A stretch of DNA of 45,000 nucleotides, from NCBI GenBank assembly GCA_900543715.1, contig UQSX01000017.1:1-45000 (forward strand), written 5' to 3'. This document shows, in pieces, positions 32,606 through 42,056 of this stretch. A program made the position numbers and the translations under genes. The stretch is from an uncultured Blautia sp. (GTDB lineage Bacteria > Bacillota > Clostridia > Lachnospirales > Lachnospiraceae). Under the pieces are notes generated by a model. It searched no databases. It was not told where the DNA came from and worked only from the letters and a program-made list of their open reading frames with translations. Position 1 is the first letter of the stretch. Each line of letters starts with the position of its first letter.

Positions 32606-35125
32606 ATGAATAAGAAGAGAAAAGACTGGAAAAAGTATGGATTCCTGCTGCTGATCATGTTGATCGTACTGGGGCTGTTTCCATTCAGTGTAAAGTTTAT
32701 GAATGAGGCGCTTCTGAACAACGCTCAGCGAATGGGAGACGAGATTGCCAGAAGATTTGCAATTAATGAGGAAACTTATCTGAATCAGTATGAAACGGTT
32801 TTACGTACAGTAGAATACCAGATCCAGAATAGTGCCGATGGCGCAGATCTTTCAGACATGCTGGAAAAATACAAAGGCTATATAGAAGAGACCATGGAGC
32901 TGAACAATATAGAACTTTATGGATATATTGACGGCAAAATGGAGGCTGCTACTTACTGGGATGGAGATGAAACCTTTGATCCGGGGACTGCTCAGTGGTA
33001 TCAGGAGGCTTTGGCATCCAAAGGCGAGGTCATATACACAAGCGTTTATACCGATGTCCGCCTCCAAAGACAGGTAGTCACCATTGCAAAAGAGCTTGGA
33101 AATTCCCAGGATGTGATCGCTTTGGATGTCTATCTGGATGGAATCGCACTGCCTGAAAATGTAGTGGATCTGCCTCAGGGATGCAACTATTTTCTCTGCG
33201 ATCAGGATGGGATGCTGATCGATAATTATCTAAGTTCTGGAAGCGGAGAAAATCTCCAGGAGAGATTTCTGCGTATTTTTCAGGAAATCCAGGAAGGAAA
33301 GCATGACAGATACGACTCCTACATCATAGGAACAGAAGGGGAAAAGAGGGGTGTCTATTACTATGTGCTGGATTCCGGATGGTACACGGTGATCACCATG
33401 CCTTATGATGAACTTCTCAGCGCTACAGATAATATATGGCTGGTATTCGGCCCCATAGCAGCCGGATTTGTGATCCTGTCCGGAGTTTATCTGATTCTGG
33501 ATCATCGGAGCAATAAGAAAGCAAGGCTTTATAATGATGTGGTAGGGGTTCTGGGAAATTCCTATTATGCACTGTATATGATCAATCTGAAAGAGGAAAC
33601 ATATTCCATGCTCAAAGGATCAGATTATGTCCGCTCAGAACTCCCACCCAGAGGCGAATACAGAGATTTGCTGAAAGTTATGTCTGAGGTGATCCATGAA
33701 GACGTGTATGAGGAATATATCCAGACCTTTTCCATTGAAAACATGAGAGAACTGACCAAGAGGAGAGTGCGGGATTTCGGAGGAGATTTTAAAAGACTTT
33801 TCAATAACGAATACCGTTGGGTCCATGTCCAGATGCTCTATGATGAGTCTCTGAAGCAAGGATCTGTGGTCCTTTGCTTTAGGGATGTAAATGATAAGAA
33901 GGAAGAGGATTTATCCAGACTGAAATTCCTGAAGCAGTCTCTGGAAAATGTGGATAAAATGGCAAAATCCAAGAATATGTTCTTTTCTCTTATGTCTCAT
34001 GATATGCGTACGCCTTTAAACGGGATTATAGGACTGACGGAGATCATTTCAAGAAATATAGAAGACTCAGAAAAAGTCAGAGAGTCTGTGAAAAAGATAG
34101 AATCTCTTGGAAACCAGCTCCTGGGCCTGATCAATGATATCCTGGAGATGTCCAAGATGGAACAGGGAAAACTGGAGATTAAAAACAGCAACTTCCATTT
34201 GAAAAGGAATCTGGAGGAACTGGCTTCTATTTTTCAGATTCAGGCAGATAATTCGGGAAAACAATTTATCTGCTCCATTCAGATTGAACATGGAGAAGTG
34301 GAAGGAGACTGGGGCAGGATACAGCAGATTCTTAATAACCTGCTTTCCAATGGTTTTAAGTTTACTGGAGAAGATGGCCGGATTGAATTCCATGTGGAGG
34401 AGATTCGGGACAGCAGGAACAATTACAGAAAATATCATTTTACAGTAAGTGACAACGGATTTGGCATGAGTCAAGAGTTCCTTAAAAAAATTTTTGTGCC
34501 TTTTGAGAGAGAAACCAGGTTCGGCGCCGCCAATGTAGCTGGAACAGGACTGGGAATGCCCATTGTCTATGAATTGGTCCGGAAAATGGAGGGAAGTATT
34601 GAAGTGGCTAGCGAGCTGGGAAAAGGTTCTGTATTCCAAGTGATCCTTCCTCTGGAGCTTCATGAGGGAGAGGCTCTTCAGAAGGAAGAAATCTCTGCTC
34701 AGGCCGCCAGCAGCGCCGGGGAGGAAATGGAGCTGGCAGGCATGCGCGTGCTGCTTACAGAGGATAATGAGATCAATATGGAAATCGCAGCAGAAATCCT
34801 GGCGGCCTGCGGCCTGAAGATTACCCAGGCATGGAACGGCAGGGAAGCATTGGAACTTTATCTGGAACATGAACCTTTCTATTTTGATTTTATCCTGATG
34901 GATATGCAGATGCCAGTAATGGACGGCTGCCAGGCGGCGGAACGTATCCGGAATTCCGGCAGAGCCGACGCCCGGAAGATCCCGATCATAGCGGTTACAG
35001 CCAATGCCTTTGCCGAGGACATTGCTTTGACCAGAAAGGCAGGTATGAACGCCCATATTTCCAAGCCTATTGACTTCAATATTTTGAAAAAGACCATGGC
35101 TGGCCTAAAAAGGAATGGAACATAA
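32606..35125 (+). CDS. hybrid histidine kinase (Cache-PAS-HisKA-HATPase-REC)
   Basis: Membrane sensor kinase of 839 residues that starts a phosphorelay. Two membrane helices (about 10-28 and 275-295) flank a Cache-like extracellular sensor. A PAS-like segment follows (about 300-440), then the H box FSLMSHDMRTPLNGIIG (His465) and the ATPase domain with VSDNGFGMS and GTGLGMPIV. The C-terminal receiver domain has TEDNEINMEI and phosphoacceptor Asp766 in ILMDMQMPVMDG. The end is truncated after SKPID. A downstream HPt protein and REC-HD-GYP protein (40591-42011) are natural partners. The extracellular ligand is unknown. Its stop abuts the stop of the convergent EAL gene with no gap. Confidence 0.88.
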   Translation: MNKKRKDWKKYGFLLLIMLIVLGLFPFSVKFMNEALLNNAQRMGDEIARRFAINEETYLNQYETVLRTVEYQIQNSADGADLSDMLEKYKGYIEETMELNNIELYGYIDGKMEAATYWDGDETFDPGTAQWYQEALASKGEVIYTSVYTDVRLQRQVVTIAKELGNSQDVIALDVYLDGIALPENVVDLPQGCNYFLCDQDGMLIDNYLSSGSGENLQERFLRIFQEIQEGKHDRYDSYIIGTEGEKRGVYYYVLDSGWYTVITMPYDELLSATDNIWLVFGPIAAGFVILSGVYLILDHRSNKKARLYNDVVGVLGNSYYALYMINLKEETYSMLKGSDYVRSELPPRGEYRDLLKVMSEVIHEDVYEEYIQTFSIENMRELTKRRVRDFGGDFKRLFNNEYRWVHVQMLYDESLKQGSVVLCFRDVNDKKEEDLSRLKFLKQSLENVDKMAKSKNMFFSLMSHDMRTPLNGIIGLTEIISRNIEDSEKVRESVKKIESLGNQLLGLINDILEMSKMEQGKLEIKNSNFHLKRNLEELASIFQIQADNSGKQFICSIQIEHGEVEGDWGRIQQILNNLLSNGFKFTGEDGRIEFHVEEIRDSRNNYRKYHFTVSDNGFGMSQEFLKKIFVPFERETRFGAANVAGTGLGMPIVYELVRKMEGSIEVASELGKGSVFQVILPLELHEGEALQKEEISAQAASSAGEEMELAGMRVLLTEDNEINMEIAAEILAACGLKITQAWNGREALELYLEHEPFYFDFILMDMQMPVMDGCQAAERIRNSGRADARKIPIIAVTANAFAEDIALTRKAGMNAHISKPIDFNILKKTMAGLKRNGT

Positions 35126-37234
35126 CTACCGGGACATGCTGATCTGCCTGCGGAATTCCTCTGACTCCAGGGGAGGATTAAAATAAAATCCCTGCATCAG
35201 CGGCACGCCCATTTCCAGCATTTTCTGGTAGGTTTCTTCAGTTTCTACACCTTCGGCGCAGATCTTTACACCAAGATTGCTGCCCAGGTCGTAGAGACAT
35301 TTCAGGAAAAGCTGATTATAGGAATCTTTGCTTATTTGATGGATATATTCCCGGTCAATTTTAATCTGGGAGATCGTCAGTTTTTTCAGGTAGGTAAAAC
35401 TGGAGTAGCCGGTGCCGAAATCATCCAAGGCTACTCCGGCTCCCATTTCCCTCAGATCCCGGCAGAACTGGTCGGCAATCTCAAAGTTGTTGATTAGAGA
35501 GGTCTCTGTCAGTTCAAAAACAAGCCATTTAGGCTCCAGGTCAGCGTCCTGGCAGCATTTACGGATATAGGAAATCAAATCCTTATCTGATACCTGCTGG
35601 GCGGAAATATTGATGTTCATATAGAGGTCGAAGCCCATCTTATGCCAGTTTTTACATTCTCTTATAGACTGCTTTACCACCCATCTTCCTACGTTAAGAA
35701 TCAGACCGGAGTATTCCAGGGTCTCAATCAGCTCTTCCTGAGAGATACCTTCTAGATCAGGAGTCTGATACCGGAGAAGGGCTTCAGCCCCATGGTATTT
35801 TGCGGTCTTATTTTCCACTTCGATAACCGGCTGGAATACCAGGTGAAAATTTTTCATACCGTCAGCAACATCCTGGCGGAGCACTCTTTCCAGAATATAT
35901 TTTTTGTTCAGGCTGTCCAGATTTTCGCTGCGGAAGAAGACGGTCTGGTGAGGATTAGATTTAGAACGCATCAGCAGAGCCATGTTTGCATTCTGTATCA
36001 GTTCTTCGCTGGTTCTGCCGTTCTGGGGATACATAGCCACACCTATATTGGCTCGTATGAAGATCACATGGCCTTCCAAAGTCCGCTCCCGGCTTAAATA
36101 CATTTGGAAAGGAATCAGTTTTTCCAGAATCTGTTCCTGGGTATTTTCTCTGATATGGACCAGGAACTCATCGCCTTCCAGACGATAAACACCCAGATTG
36201 TCACTGATGTACAGGTTGATGATGCGGGTAAATTCTATTAAAATCTTGTTGGCAAAATCCCTGCCGAAAATCTCATTGAAAATTTTGAAGTTATGGATAT
36301 CGATGCATAAAACGCTTCCGGTGGCAGAAGGATCCTCCAGATGTTTTTTCATATCCTTCTCAAAACAGTTCCGGTTTTTCAGACCTGTGAGTATGTCATA
36401 ATAGAGAATATTTTTCAGCCTTTCTTCATAGGCTTTCTGTTCTGTGATATCTATCAGAGATCCGGCGATCATCAGCGGATTTCCGTTTTCATCGTGTATT
36501 CCTTTTCCCTGGCAGCGTATCCAGATGACGGTATCAAACTTGGTCTTTACCCGGTATTCTGCCCTGTGATATTTGCTTTTGCCGCTTAAAAAGGGGGCGA
36601 AAGAGTCCAGAAATACGCTGCGGTCTTCAGGAATGATAAAGCCCAGGAGCCGGTCCATGGCATTTGAAAAGGTATTGCTTTCAAGAGGCAGCACATCTAC
36701 GGCTTTGGGAGAGAAGGTGCACACATTGTTGACCAGGTCAAGCTGATAGATATAATCGGTACTTCCCTCCAGAATCAGCTGATTGACAGTTTCTGCCTGC
36801 CGCAGCTGCCGGATGGTTTCTTCCAGCTGCAGATTGTGATCATGGGTAAGGTCAAAATTCAGATGGACGATGCCCAGAATAAAACCGGGAGTCTCCAGGG
36901 GCAGCATGACGATCAGGATATTGGCGATGGTTCCATCTTTGATAATATCCAGATGACTGTCTGTCTTAGACTGCTTTCTTTTCTTCAGAAGTGCCAGATC
37001 ATGGAGAAATACGCTGCGGCTGGCAGCGGTAAAATAATTCAGCAGTTCGTCCAGGGAGATACGTCCCTTGCGGCCATGGTCTGTGTCTGTGAAAACTTCC
37101 ACCATGCTCCTGCTCATCAGCAGGGTGTTTTTTTCATAATCCAGCAGAAAAGCTTCTGAAAACAGTTCGTCCGGAATATTGGAAATCTGGAGCTTTTCCG
37201 TCAGGTCTTTAATATTAAAGTATTCGTTGTTCAT
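35126..37234 (-). CDS. c-di-GMP phosphodiesterase with degenerate GGDEF (PAS-GGDEF-EAL)
   Basis: Probable cytoplasmic c-di-GMP-hydrolysing enzyme, 702 residues; no membrane helix is evident. It has an N-terminal sensor region (about 1-150), a PAS domain (about 150-270), GGDEF domain (about 280-430) and EAL domain (about 440-700). The GGDEF motif reads EGDEF, so synthesis is doubtful and the domain may only bind GTP or sense. The EAL domain has AEALLRY, the ELTETSL segment, ALDDFGTGYSSF, IKIDREY and AEGVETEE, which are the catalytic and metal-binding motifs. The gene is divergent from the next EAL gene, with a shared 143-bp control region. Confidence 0.88.
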   Translation of the reverse strand: MNNEYFNIKDLTEKLQISNIPDELFSEAFLLDYEKNTLLMSRSMVEVFTDTDHGRKGRISLDELLNYFTAASRSVFLHDLALLKKRKQSKTDSHLDIIKDGTIANILIVMLPLETPGFILGIVHLNFDLTHDHNLQLEETIRQLRQAETVNQLILEGSTDYIYQLDLVNNVCTFSPKAVDVLPLESNTFSNAMDRLLGFIIPEDRSVFLDSFAPFLSGKSKYHRAEYRVKTKFDTVIWIRCQGKGIHDENGNPLMIAGSLIDITEQKAYEERLKNILYYDILTGLKNRNCFEKDMKKHLEDPSATGSVLCIDIHNFKIFNEIFGRDFANKILIEFTRIINLYISDNLGVYRLEGDEFLVHIRENTQEQILEKLIPFQMYLSRERTLEGHVIFIRANIGVAMYPQNGRTSEELIQNANMALLMRSKSNPHQTVFFRSENLDSLNKKYILERVLRQDVADGMKNFHLVFQPVIEVENKTAKYHGAEALLRYQTPDLEGISQEELIETLEYSGLILNVGRWVVKQSIRECKNWHKMGFDLYMNINISAQQVSDKDLISYIRKCCQDADLEPKWLVFELTETSLINNFEIADQFCRDLREMGAGVALDDFGTGYSSFTYLKKLTISQIKIDREYIHQISKDSYNQLFLKCLYDLGSNLGVKICAEGVETEETYQKMLEMGVPLMQGFYFNPPLESEEFRRQISMSR

Positions 37235-37377
37235 TTTTTTCCCTCGACAAAATTCGACATAATATTTCCTGTATTATATAACAGAACAGAAGATTTTTCT
37301 ACCCTGTTCTGAGTCTCGGCCAGCTTGACACTTCCGCGATTTCTATTATATACTGAACACAAATAAGGAGTAAGATA
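37235..37377. promoter_or_regulatory. divergent promoters with an inverted repeat between two EAL genes
   Basis: Plus strand: TTGACA at 37325-37330, 18 bp, TATACT at 37349-37354 (or 16 bp to TATATA). Minus strand: TATAAT-like -10 with an extended TG in 37269-37282. The inverted repeat CAGAACAG/CTGTTCTG (37282-37289 and 37304-37311) lies between the two promoters and could be a shared operator. Confidence 0.6.
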
Positions 37378-39630
37378 ATGAGCGAATCGATAATCGAAAA
37401 ACACCTGAAAAAACTGACGATATTTGTGGCTGTGCTCAGTCTTGCTATTTTGACGGCAGGAGGCATTGTCACCTTTTCTTTGAACCGTGTACAGCAGGAT
37501 GCCATTGACAGCAGAATACAGAGAGAAGTAGAGAAGTACAGTGACAATCTGCATCAGAAGCTGCAGGTAGACTTTCAGACCATATATACACTGTCAGCTT
37601 TTCTGGAATTTAATGAGGGTTTGGAAAAAGAGAGCTTTTCCAGAGGTCTGCTGGGAGCGAATAATCATAATGGATTTGTGCGGATGGGATATTTTGGACG
37701 CAATGGCACAGGAGTACGGGTAACCAGAGGGAAAAGCATAGAGATGGACAAGAAACTGGAAGAGGTTACTCCGGAAATGCAGGAGATCATTCGGAAGGCC
37801 TGGGAGGGCGAGGATGGATTTTCAGGTGTCATTTATGATACAGAACTGGAGAAACAGGTGCTGGGATACGCAGTACCGGTATATCGGGGTGAAGAGATCA
37901 TCGGGGCGCTTGTGGCTACGGGAGAGGCAGATTCTCTGAAAGAAATTTTGACCAATGATGTGTTGTTTGGCGGTAACGGACATATCCAGCTTATCAATAG
38001 CAAGGGAGAGTATGTGCTTCCCTATGAGACAGAGGATATCTTTTCCGGAGATTATTTTACCCAAAAAGAAGAAGAGCGGATAACCGACGTTCTGGATTCC
38101 CAGGAGAGCTGTTTTGCTTCTCTGGAGTACAAAGGACATAGGTACAGGCTTTATATAGATCCGGTGGGAATAAAGGACTGGAGTCTTTTCGGTATAGAAG
38201 CGGTAAATGAATCTAATAAATTCCTGACACAGATGATTCTGATCACAAGAGTCACTTTTTCTGTAATACTGGCGGCTGTGATCGTGTTCATTTTTTATGG
38301 TTACAGGCTGATGAAAAAGAAAAACCGGGAATTGATCCAGTATGCTTATTATGATTCTCTGACGGGAGCGTTCAATTCGGAAAAATTCCAGCAGGAGCTG
38401 GCTAAGGTCATGAAAAAGCAGGAGACCTATGCCCTTGCAGGACTGAATATCCGCCAGTTTAAATTTATCAATGAAATTTTCGGAAGAAATCAGGCGGACA
38501 GTCTCCTCTGTCATGTAAAAGATGTATTGGAGGAAACCACGGGAGAAGGGGAGTATTTCTGCAGAAACTCTGCAGATATGTTCCTGGTACTGCTGAAGGG
38601 AGAAGAGCGTAAAGAAATCCAGAGAAGGATACAGGATATCATGGAAAAGATCGCGGCTTTTTCCGCAAATTTGAATCATGATTATGATATCCAGATGTAC
38701 TGCGGTATTTCTCTTATTCCTCAAGGGATAAAAACGGACACTGCGACTATGCAGACGACCCATACTATGTTTGCTCTGGAAAAGGCCAGAAGCCTTCCCA
38801 GAAATGGTATTTGGTTTTATGATCTGAACCTGCACCAGGAAGAAATCCTTCAGAATTATGTGGAGTCTCATATGAACCAGGCCCTGGAAAACGGAGAATT
38901 TAAAATGTATCTCCAACCTAAGTTTGACCTGAGGACCGGCAGACTGTCCGGAGCAGAGGCACTGGTCAGATGGATACGCGGGGACGGAAAAGTGATCTAT
39001 CCGGGACAGTTTATCCCTATATTTGAGAGCAATGGTTTTTGCGCTGTACTGGATATGTATATGACCGAACAGGTCTGCCGCCTTATCCGGAAATGGCTCG
39101 ACCAGGGAATACGGCCAATACCGGTGTCTGTAAATCATTCAAAGATTCTTTTCTATGAGACTGATTATGTGGGGAGGATGGAAAAGCTCATCGAAAAATA
39201 CGAGACGCCGGCCAGATGGATCACTCTGGAAATTCTGGAAGGGCTTGCAATGGAAAATATAGATAAGCTTAATCAGGTTATCGCAAGTCTGAAAGAAATC
39301 GGATTCCGGATTTCCATGGATGATTTCGGCAGCGGCTATTCTTCTTTGAATACTCTTGGAAAACTGGATATTGACGAGCTGAAACTGGACAAAGGATTTA
39401 TGGAAGGAATAGACGGGACAGACCAACAGAAGCAGAAAATTATCCTTGAACATATTATTATGATCAGCAGGAGCCTGGAGATTTCTACTGTGGCGGAAGG
39501 AATCGAGACAAAAGAAAATGAACAGATGATCCAGGAGCTGGGCTGTGATTTTGGCCAGGGATATTATTACTGCAGGCCGATTCCTGCAGAAGAATTTCAT
39601 GAGAAATATATGCAAAAGGGGAAAAAATAA
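37378..39630 (+). CDS. membrane c-di-GMP phosphodiesterase (Cache, degenerate GGDEF, EAL)
   Basis: Membrane sensor-enzyme of 750 residues. A helix at about 13-36, a Cache-like extracellular domain (about 37-285) and a second helix (about 290-312) precede a GGDEF-fold domain in which the motif is lost (SADMF), and then an intact EAL domain. The latter has AEALVRW, VSVNHSK, LEILEG, MDDFGSGYSSLN, LKLDKGF and AEGIETKE. So it probably breaks c-di-GMP to pGpG in response to an external signal. AAGGAG precedes the ATG. It is followed with no gap by a diguanylate cyclase that starts at TTG 39632, so synthesis and breakdown are co-transcribed. Confidence 0.9.
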   Translation: MSESIIEKHLKKLTIFVAVLSLAILTAGGIVTFSLNRVQQDAIDSRIQREVEKYSDNLHQKLQVDFQTIYTLSAFLEFNEGLEKESFSRGLLGANNHNGFVRMGYFGRNGTGVRVTRGKSIEMDKKLEEVTPEMQEIIRKAWEGEDGFSGVIYDTELEKQVLGYAVPVYRGEEIIGALVATGEADSLKEILTNDVLFGGNGHIQLINSKGEYVLPYETEDIFSGDYFTQKEEERITDVLDSQESCFASLEYKGHRYRLYIDPVGIKDWSLFGIEAVNESNKFLTQMILITRVTFSVILAAVIVFIFYGYRLMKKKNRELIQYAYYDSLTGAFNSEKFQQELAKVMKKQETYALAGLNIRQFKFINEIFGRNQADSLLCHVKDVLEETTGEGEYFCRNSADMFLVLLKGEERKEIQRRIQDIMEKIAAFSANLNHDYDIQMYCGISLIPQGIKTDTATMQTTHTMFALEKARSLPRNGIWFYDLNLHQEEILQNYVESHMNQALENGEFKMYLQPKFDLRTGRLSGAEALVRWIRGDGKVIYPGQFIPIFESNGFCAVLDMYMTEQVCRLIRKWLDQGIRPIPVSVNHSKILFYETDYVGRMEKLIEKYETPARWITLEILEGLAMENIDKLNQVIASLKEIGFRISMDDFGSGYSSLNTLGKLDIDELKLDKGFMEGIDGTDQQKQKIILEHIIMISRSLEISTVAEGIETKENEQMIQELGCDFGQGYYYCRPIPAEEFHEKYMQKGKK

Positions 39631-39631
39631 T

Positions 39632-40591
39632 TTGGCAGAGAAAAGTTTTGTTTACGAGACGTTACTCCGCTTTTTGGAGGGATATTTTTTAAAACGTGAC
39701 AGAGAGTCCATACTGGAAATGACTACGGAAGATGTTTACTGCATAGGGCTTCAGGGACAGGCTCCGGCATTTAACAGAGAGGATTTTGGAAAGCTGCTGG
39801 AGTCCCATATAGCAGTAGATTCTGCATCTGCTGCTTATAGAATAAACGCTTATCAGGAAAAGGCTATTGGAGAGGGAAATTGGATCTGCTACTGTGAACT
39901 GGAGACCTACATGGATATGGATGGAGAGAAGCTGAATCTTTCTTGGTGGGGAATTACTGTGGGAGTCCAGAAAGAGGGCGGAAGCTATAAATTCGGTCTT
40001 ATCCATCTGTCGGAGATGAAGAACTGGGCAGAAAGGGGGGAAGCCCTGCGGAAACTGTATCCAGATACTTCAAGTCCATTTATTGAGTCACTGTACAGAC
40101 ATCTGGAGGAATCTTCCAGGGATTCGCTTACCGGGTTATATAACCGAAAGGCCGGGGAAGTTCTGATCAGCCAGGCCCTGGATAATGGAGGGGAATATAT
40201 TTTCCTTTTGATGGACATTGACAATTTTAAAGCGGTCAATGATGTATATGGTCATCTGAAAGGAGATATGGTCTTAAAATATGTGGCAGATAAGATCCGC
40301 AGATCATTCAGAGATACAGATGTGGTCTTCCGGCTGGGAGGGGACGAGATCGTTACTTTTATCTATCCCTGTAAAAACCGCCAGGCAATTGAAGAGAAAT
40401 TGAAAAAAATTATCGAGGACTATAACAAAAATATGCAGGAGAATTTTTCCCGTATTTCTTCTTCTCTGTCCTGGGGAGGGATTTTCAGCAGCAGGAAGAG
40501 AACATTTACGGAACTTTATCAGACAGCAGATAAGATCATGTATAAAGTAAAGCACAGAGGCGGAAAAGGATATCTGATCCAGGAGGACTAA
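39632..40591 (+). CDS. diguanylate cyclase with NTF2/SnoaL-like N-terminus
   Basis: Cyclic-di-GMP synthase of 319 residues. TTG 39632 is chosen: it lies 2 bp after the upstream stop with AAGGGG 10 bp before it, and upstream in-frame codons fall inside the previous gene. The N-terminal 150 residues resemble an NTF2/SnoaL-like ligand-binding fold (FLEGYFLKRDRESILEMTTE, and KLNLSWWGITVGVQKEGGSY), which is tentative. The GGDEF domain has GGDEI at 236-240 with DIDNFKAVNDVYGHLKGD. RDTD lies exactly five residues before GGDEI, so the product-inhibition site is present. It is soluble. It is followed immediately by the REC-HD-GYP gene (overlap at the stop). Confidence 0.82.
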   Translation: MAEKSFVYETLLRFLEGYFLKRDRESILEMTTEDVYCIGLQGQAPAFNREDFGKLLESHIAVDSASAAYRINAYQEKAIGEGNWICYCELETYMDMDGEKLNLSWWGITVGVQKEGGSYKFGLIHLSEMKNWAERGEALRKLYPDTSSPFIESLYRHLEESSRDSLTGLYNRKAGEVLISQALDNGGEYIFLLMDIDNFKAVNDVYGHLKGDMVLKYVADKIRRSFRDTDVVFRLGGDEIVTFIYPCKNRQAIEEKLKKIIEDYNKNMQENFSRISSSLSWGGIFSSRKRTFTELYQTADKIMYKVKHRGGKGYLIQED

Positions 40592-41646
40592 TGGAGAAAA
40601 AAGACATTTTAATTGTAGACGACATGGAGATCAACCGAGCAATCCTAAGCCAGATATTTGCTGACAGAAATAAGACGTTGGAAGCGGAAAACGGGCTGGA
40701 AGCTATACAGATTCTTGAAAGACAGAGAAATAACATAGCAGCAGTGCTTCTGGATATTGTAATGCCTGTAATGGACGGGTTTCAGGTAATGGAGAAGATG
40801 GCTGAGATGGGGCTGATGGATAAGATCCCGGTATTTCTTATTACAGCCAATACCTCGGAAGAGAGCATGAGCCGGGGATATCAACTGGGAGCCATGGACA
40901 TTATAGAAAAACCTATTGTTCCTTATTTTGTAAGGCGAAGGGTAGAAAGCGTTATGGAACTCTTTTCTGCCAGGGAAAGACTTAGCCATGTGGTGGAACT
41001 TCAGGGACAGAAACTACGCAGACAGGAGCAGGAGATTGCAAATCTGAACTATTCTATTATCGAGAGTCTTTCCACTGCAATTGAATTCAGGAGCGGAGAG
41101 TCTGGGGAGCATGTAAAGAGAATCCGCCATCTGACAGAACTTCTTCTTGAAGAATTGAGAAAGACAGGGAAAGAGGAATACGATTTTTCGGACAAAGAGA
41201 TTCAGGAGATATCTCAGGCATCTATCCTTCATGATGTAGGAAAGATTGCTATCAGCGATTTGATTTTGAACAAACCAGGGAGACTGACTTCTGAAGAATT
41301 TGAAACCATGAAGACCCATACGATTATGGGATGCCAGGTGCTGGAACAGATTCCGCAGCATAAAAACAACCGGTTGTACCAGTATGCCTACGATATCTGC
41401 CGCCATCATCATGAGAGATGGGACGGGGGTGGATATCCTGACGGACTGAAAGGCAGCCAGATCACAGTCTGGTCTCAGGTAGTGTCTGTTGCAGATGTTT
41501 TTGATGCACTGACAAATAAAAGAGTCTATAAGCCGGCAATCCCTGCTGCGGAGGCTCTGGAAATGATATTTAAGGGTGAATGCGGCGCTTTTAACCCGGA
41601 AGTGCTGGATTCCTTGGAGAGGGTTTTAAATCAGCAGAAAGTGTGA
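40591..41646 (+). CDS. REC-HD-GYP response regulator, c-di-GMP phosphodiesterase
   Basis: Two-domain regulator of 351 residues. The receiver domain (about 1-125) has DDMEINRA, phosphoacceptor Asp55 (VLLDIVMPVMDG) and KPI. The HD-GYP domain (about 145-340) has His214-Asp215 (ILHDVGKIAI) and GYP at 281-283 (HHERWDGGGYPDG). It therefore probably hydrolyses c-di-GMP when phosphorylated, or is switched by phosphorylation. The ATG overlaps the end of the diguanylate cyclase gene by 1 bp and its end overlaps the HPt gene (GTGA), giving a tight operon. A sensible donor is the hybrid kinase at 32606 by way of the HPt protein. Confidence 0.9.
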   Translation: MEKKDILIVDDMEINRAILSQIFADRNKTLEAENGLEAIQILERQRNNIAAVLLDIVMPVMDGFQVMEKMAEMGLMDKIPVFLITANTSEESMSRGYQLGAMDIIEKPIVPYFVRRRVESVMELFSARERLSHVVELQGQKLRRQEQEIANLNYSIIESLSTAIEFRSGESGEHVKRIRHLTELLLEELRKTGKEEYDFSDKEIQEISQASILHDVGKIAISDLILNKPGRLTSEEFETMKTHTIMGCQVLEQIPQHKNNRLYQYAYDICRHHHERWDGGGYPDGLKGSQITVWSQVVSVADVFDALTNKRVYKPAIPAAEALEMIFKGECGAFNPEVLDSLERVLNQQKV

Positions 41647-42011
41647 ATAAAATGGAAAATAATATGAGACAGCGTCTTATGGACGCTGGGATCAATGTAG
41701 ATACCGGCATCAGCCGGTTTATGGGAAATGAAGGACTTTTCCTGAAATTCCTGGGGAAATTTCTCCAGGATACAAATTTTGCCGGTCTGACAGAGGCTGT
41801 AAAAAAGCAAGATGTGGAAGAAGCCTTTCGCTGTGCCCATACTTTGAAGGGGGTCTGTGGAAATCTTTCCATGGACGAACTGTATAAACTTGTGTCTGTG
41901 CAGACGGAATTTTTCCGGGAAGGAAATATTCAGGAAGGAGCAGACATGATGGAGAAAGTATCAGCTGTTTATGGCAGAGTAAAGGAAGCGATAGAAGAGA
42001 CACTGCCCTGA
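41643..42011 (+). CDS. HPt phosphotransfer protein
   Basis: Small phosphorelay protein of 122 residues with His66 in AFRCAHTLKGVCGNLSM, the HPt consensus, within a four-helix bundle (about 30-115). It would carry phosphate between the receiver of the hybrid kinase (32606) and the REC-HD-GYP protein, or the reverse. The GTG at 41643 overlaps the upstream stop by 4 bp; ATG 41652 in the same frame is an alternative. No membrane helix is present. Confidence 0.85.
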   Translation: MNKMENNMRQRLMDAGINVDTGISRFMGNEGLFLKFLGKFLQDTNFAGLTEAVKKQDVEEAFRCAHTLKGVCGNLSMDELYKLVSVQTEFFREGNIQEGADMMEKVSAVYGRVKEAIEETLP

Positions 42012-42056
42012 GCTGCGGACAGCGGAATATAAGAAAGAAAAGGAGAACAGTGGGAG

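Noticed and set aside
37822..39138. 438-residue open frame on the minus strand
   Set aside because: It lies opposite a gene with complete EAL motifs, has no ribosome site or recognisable domain, and is a by-product of the codon use of the plus-strand gene.
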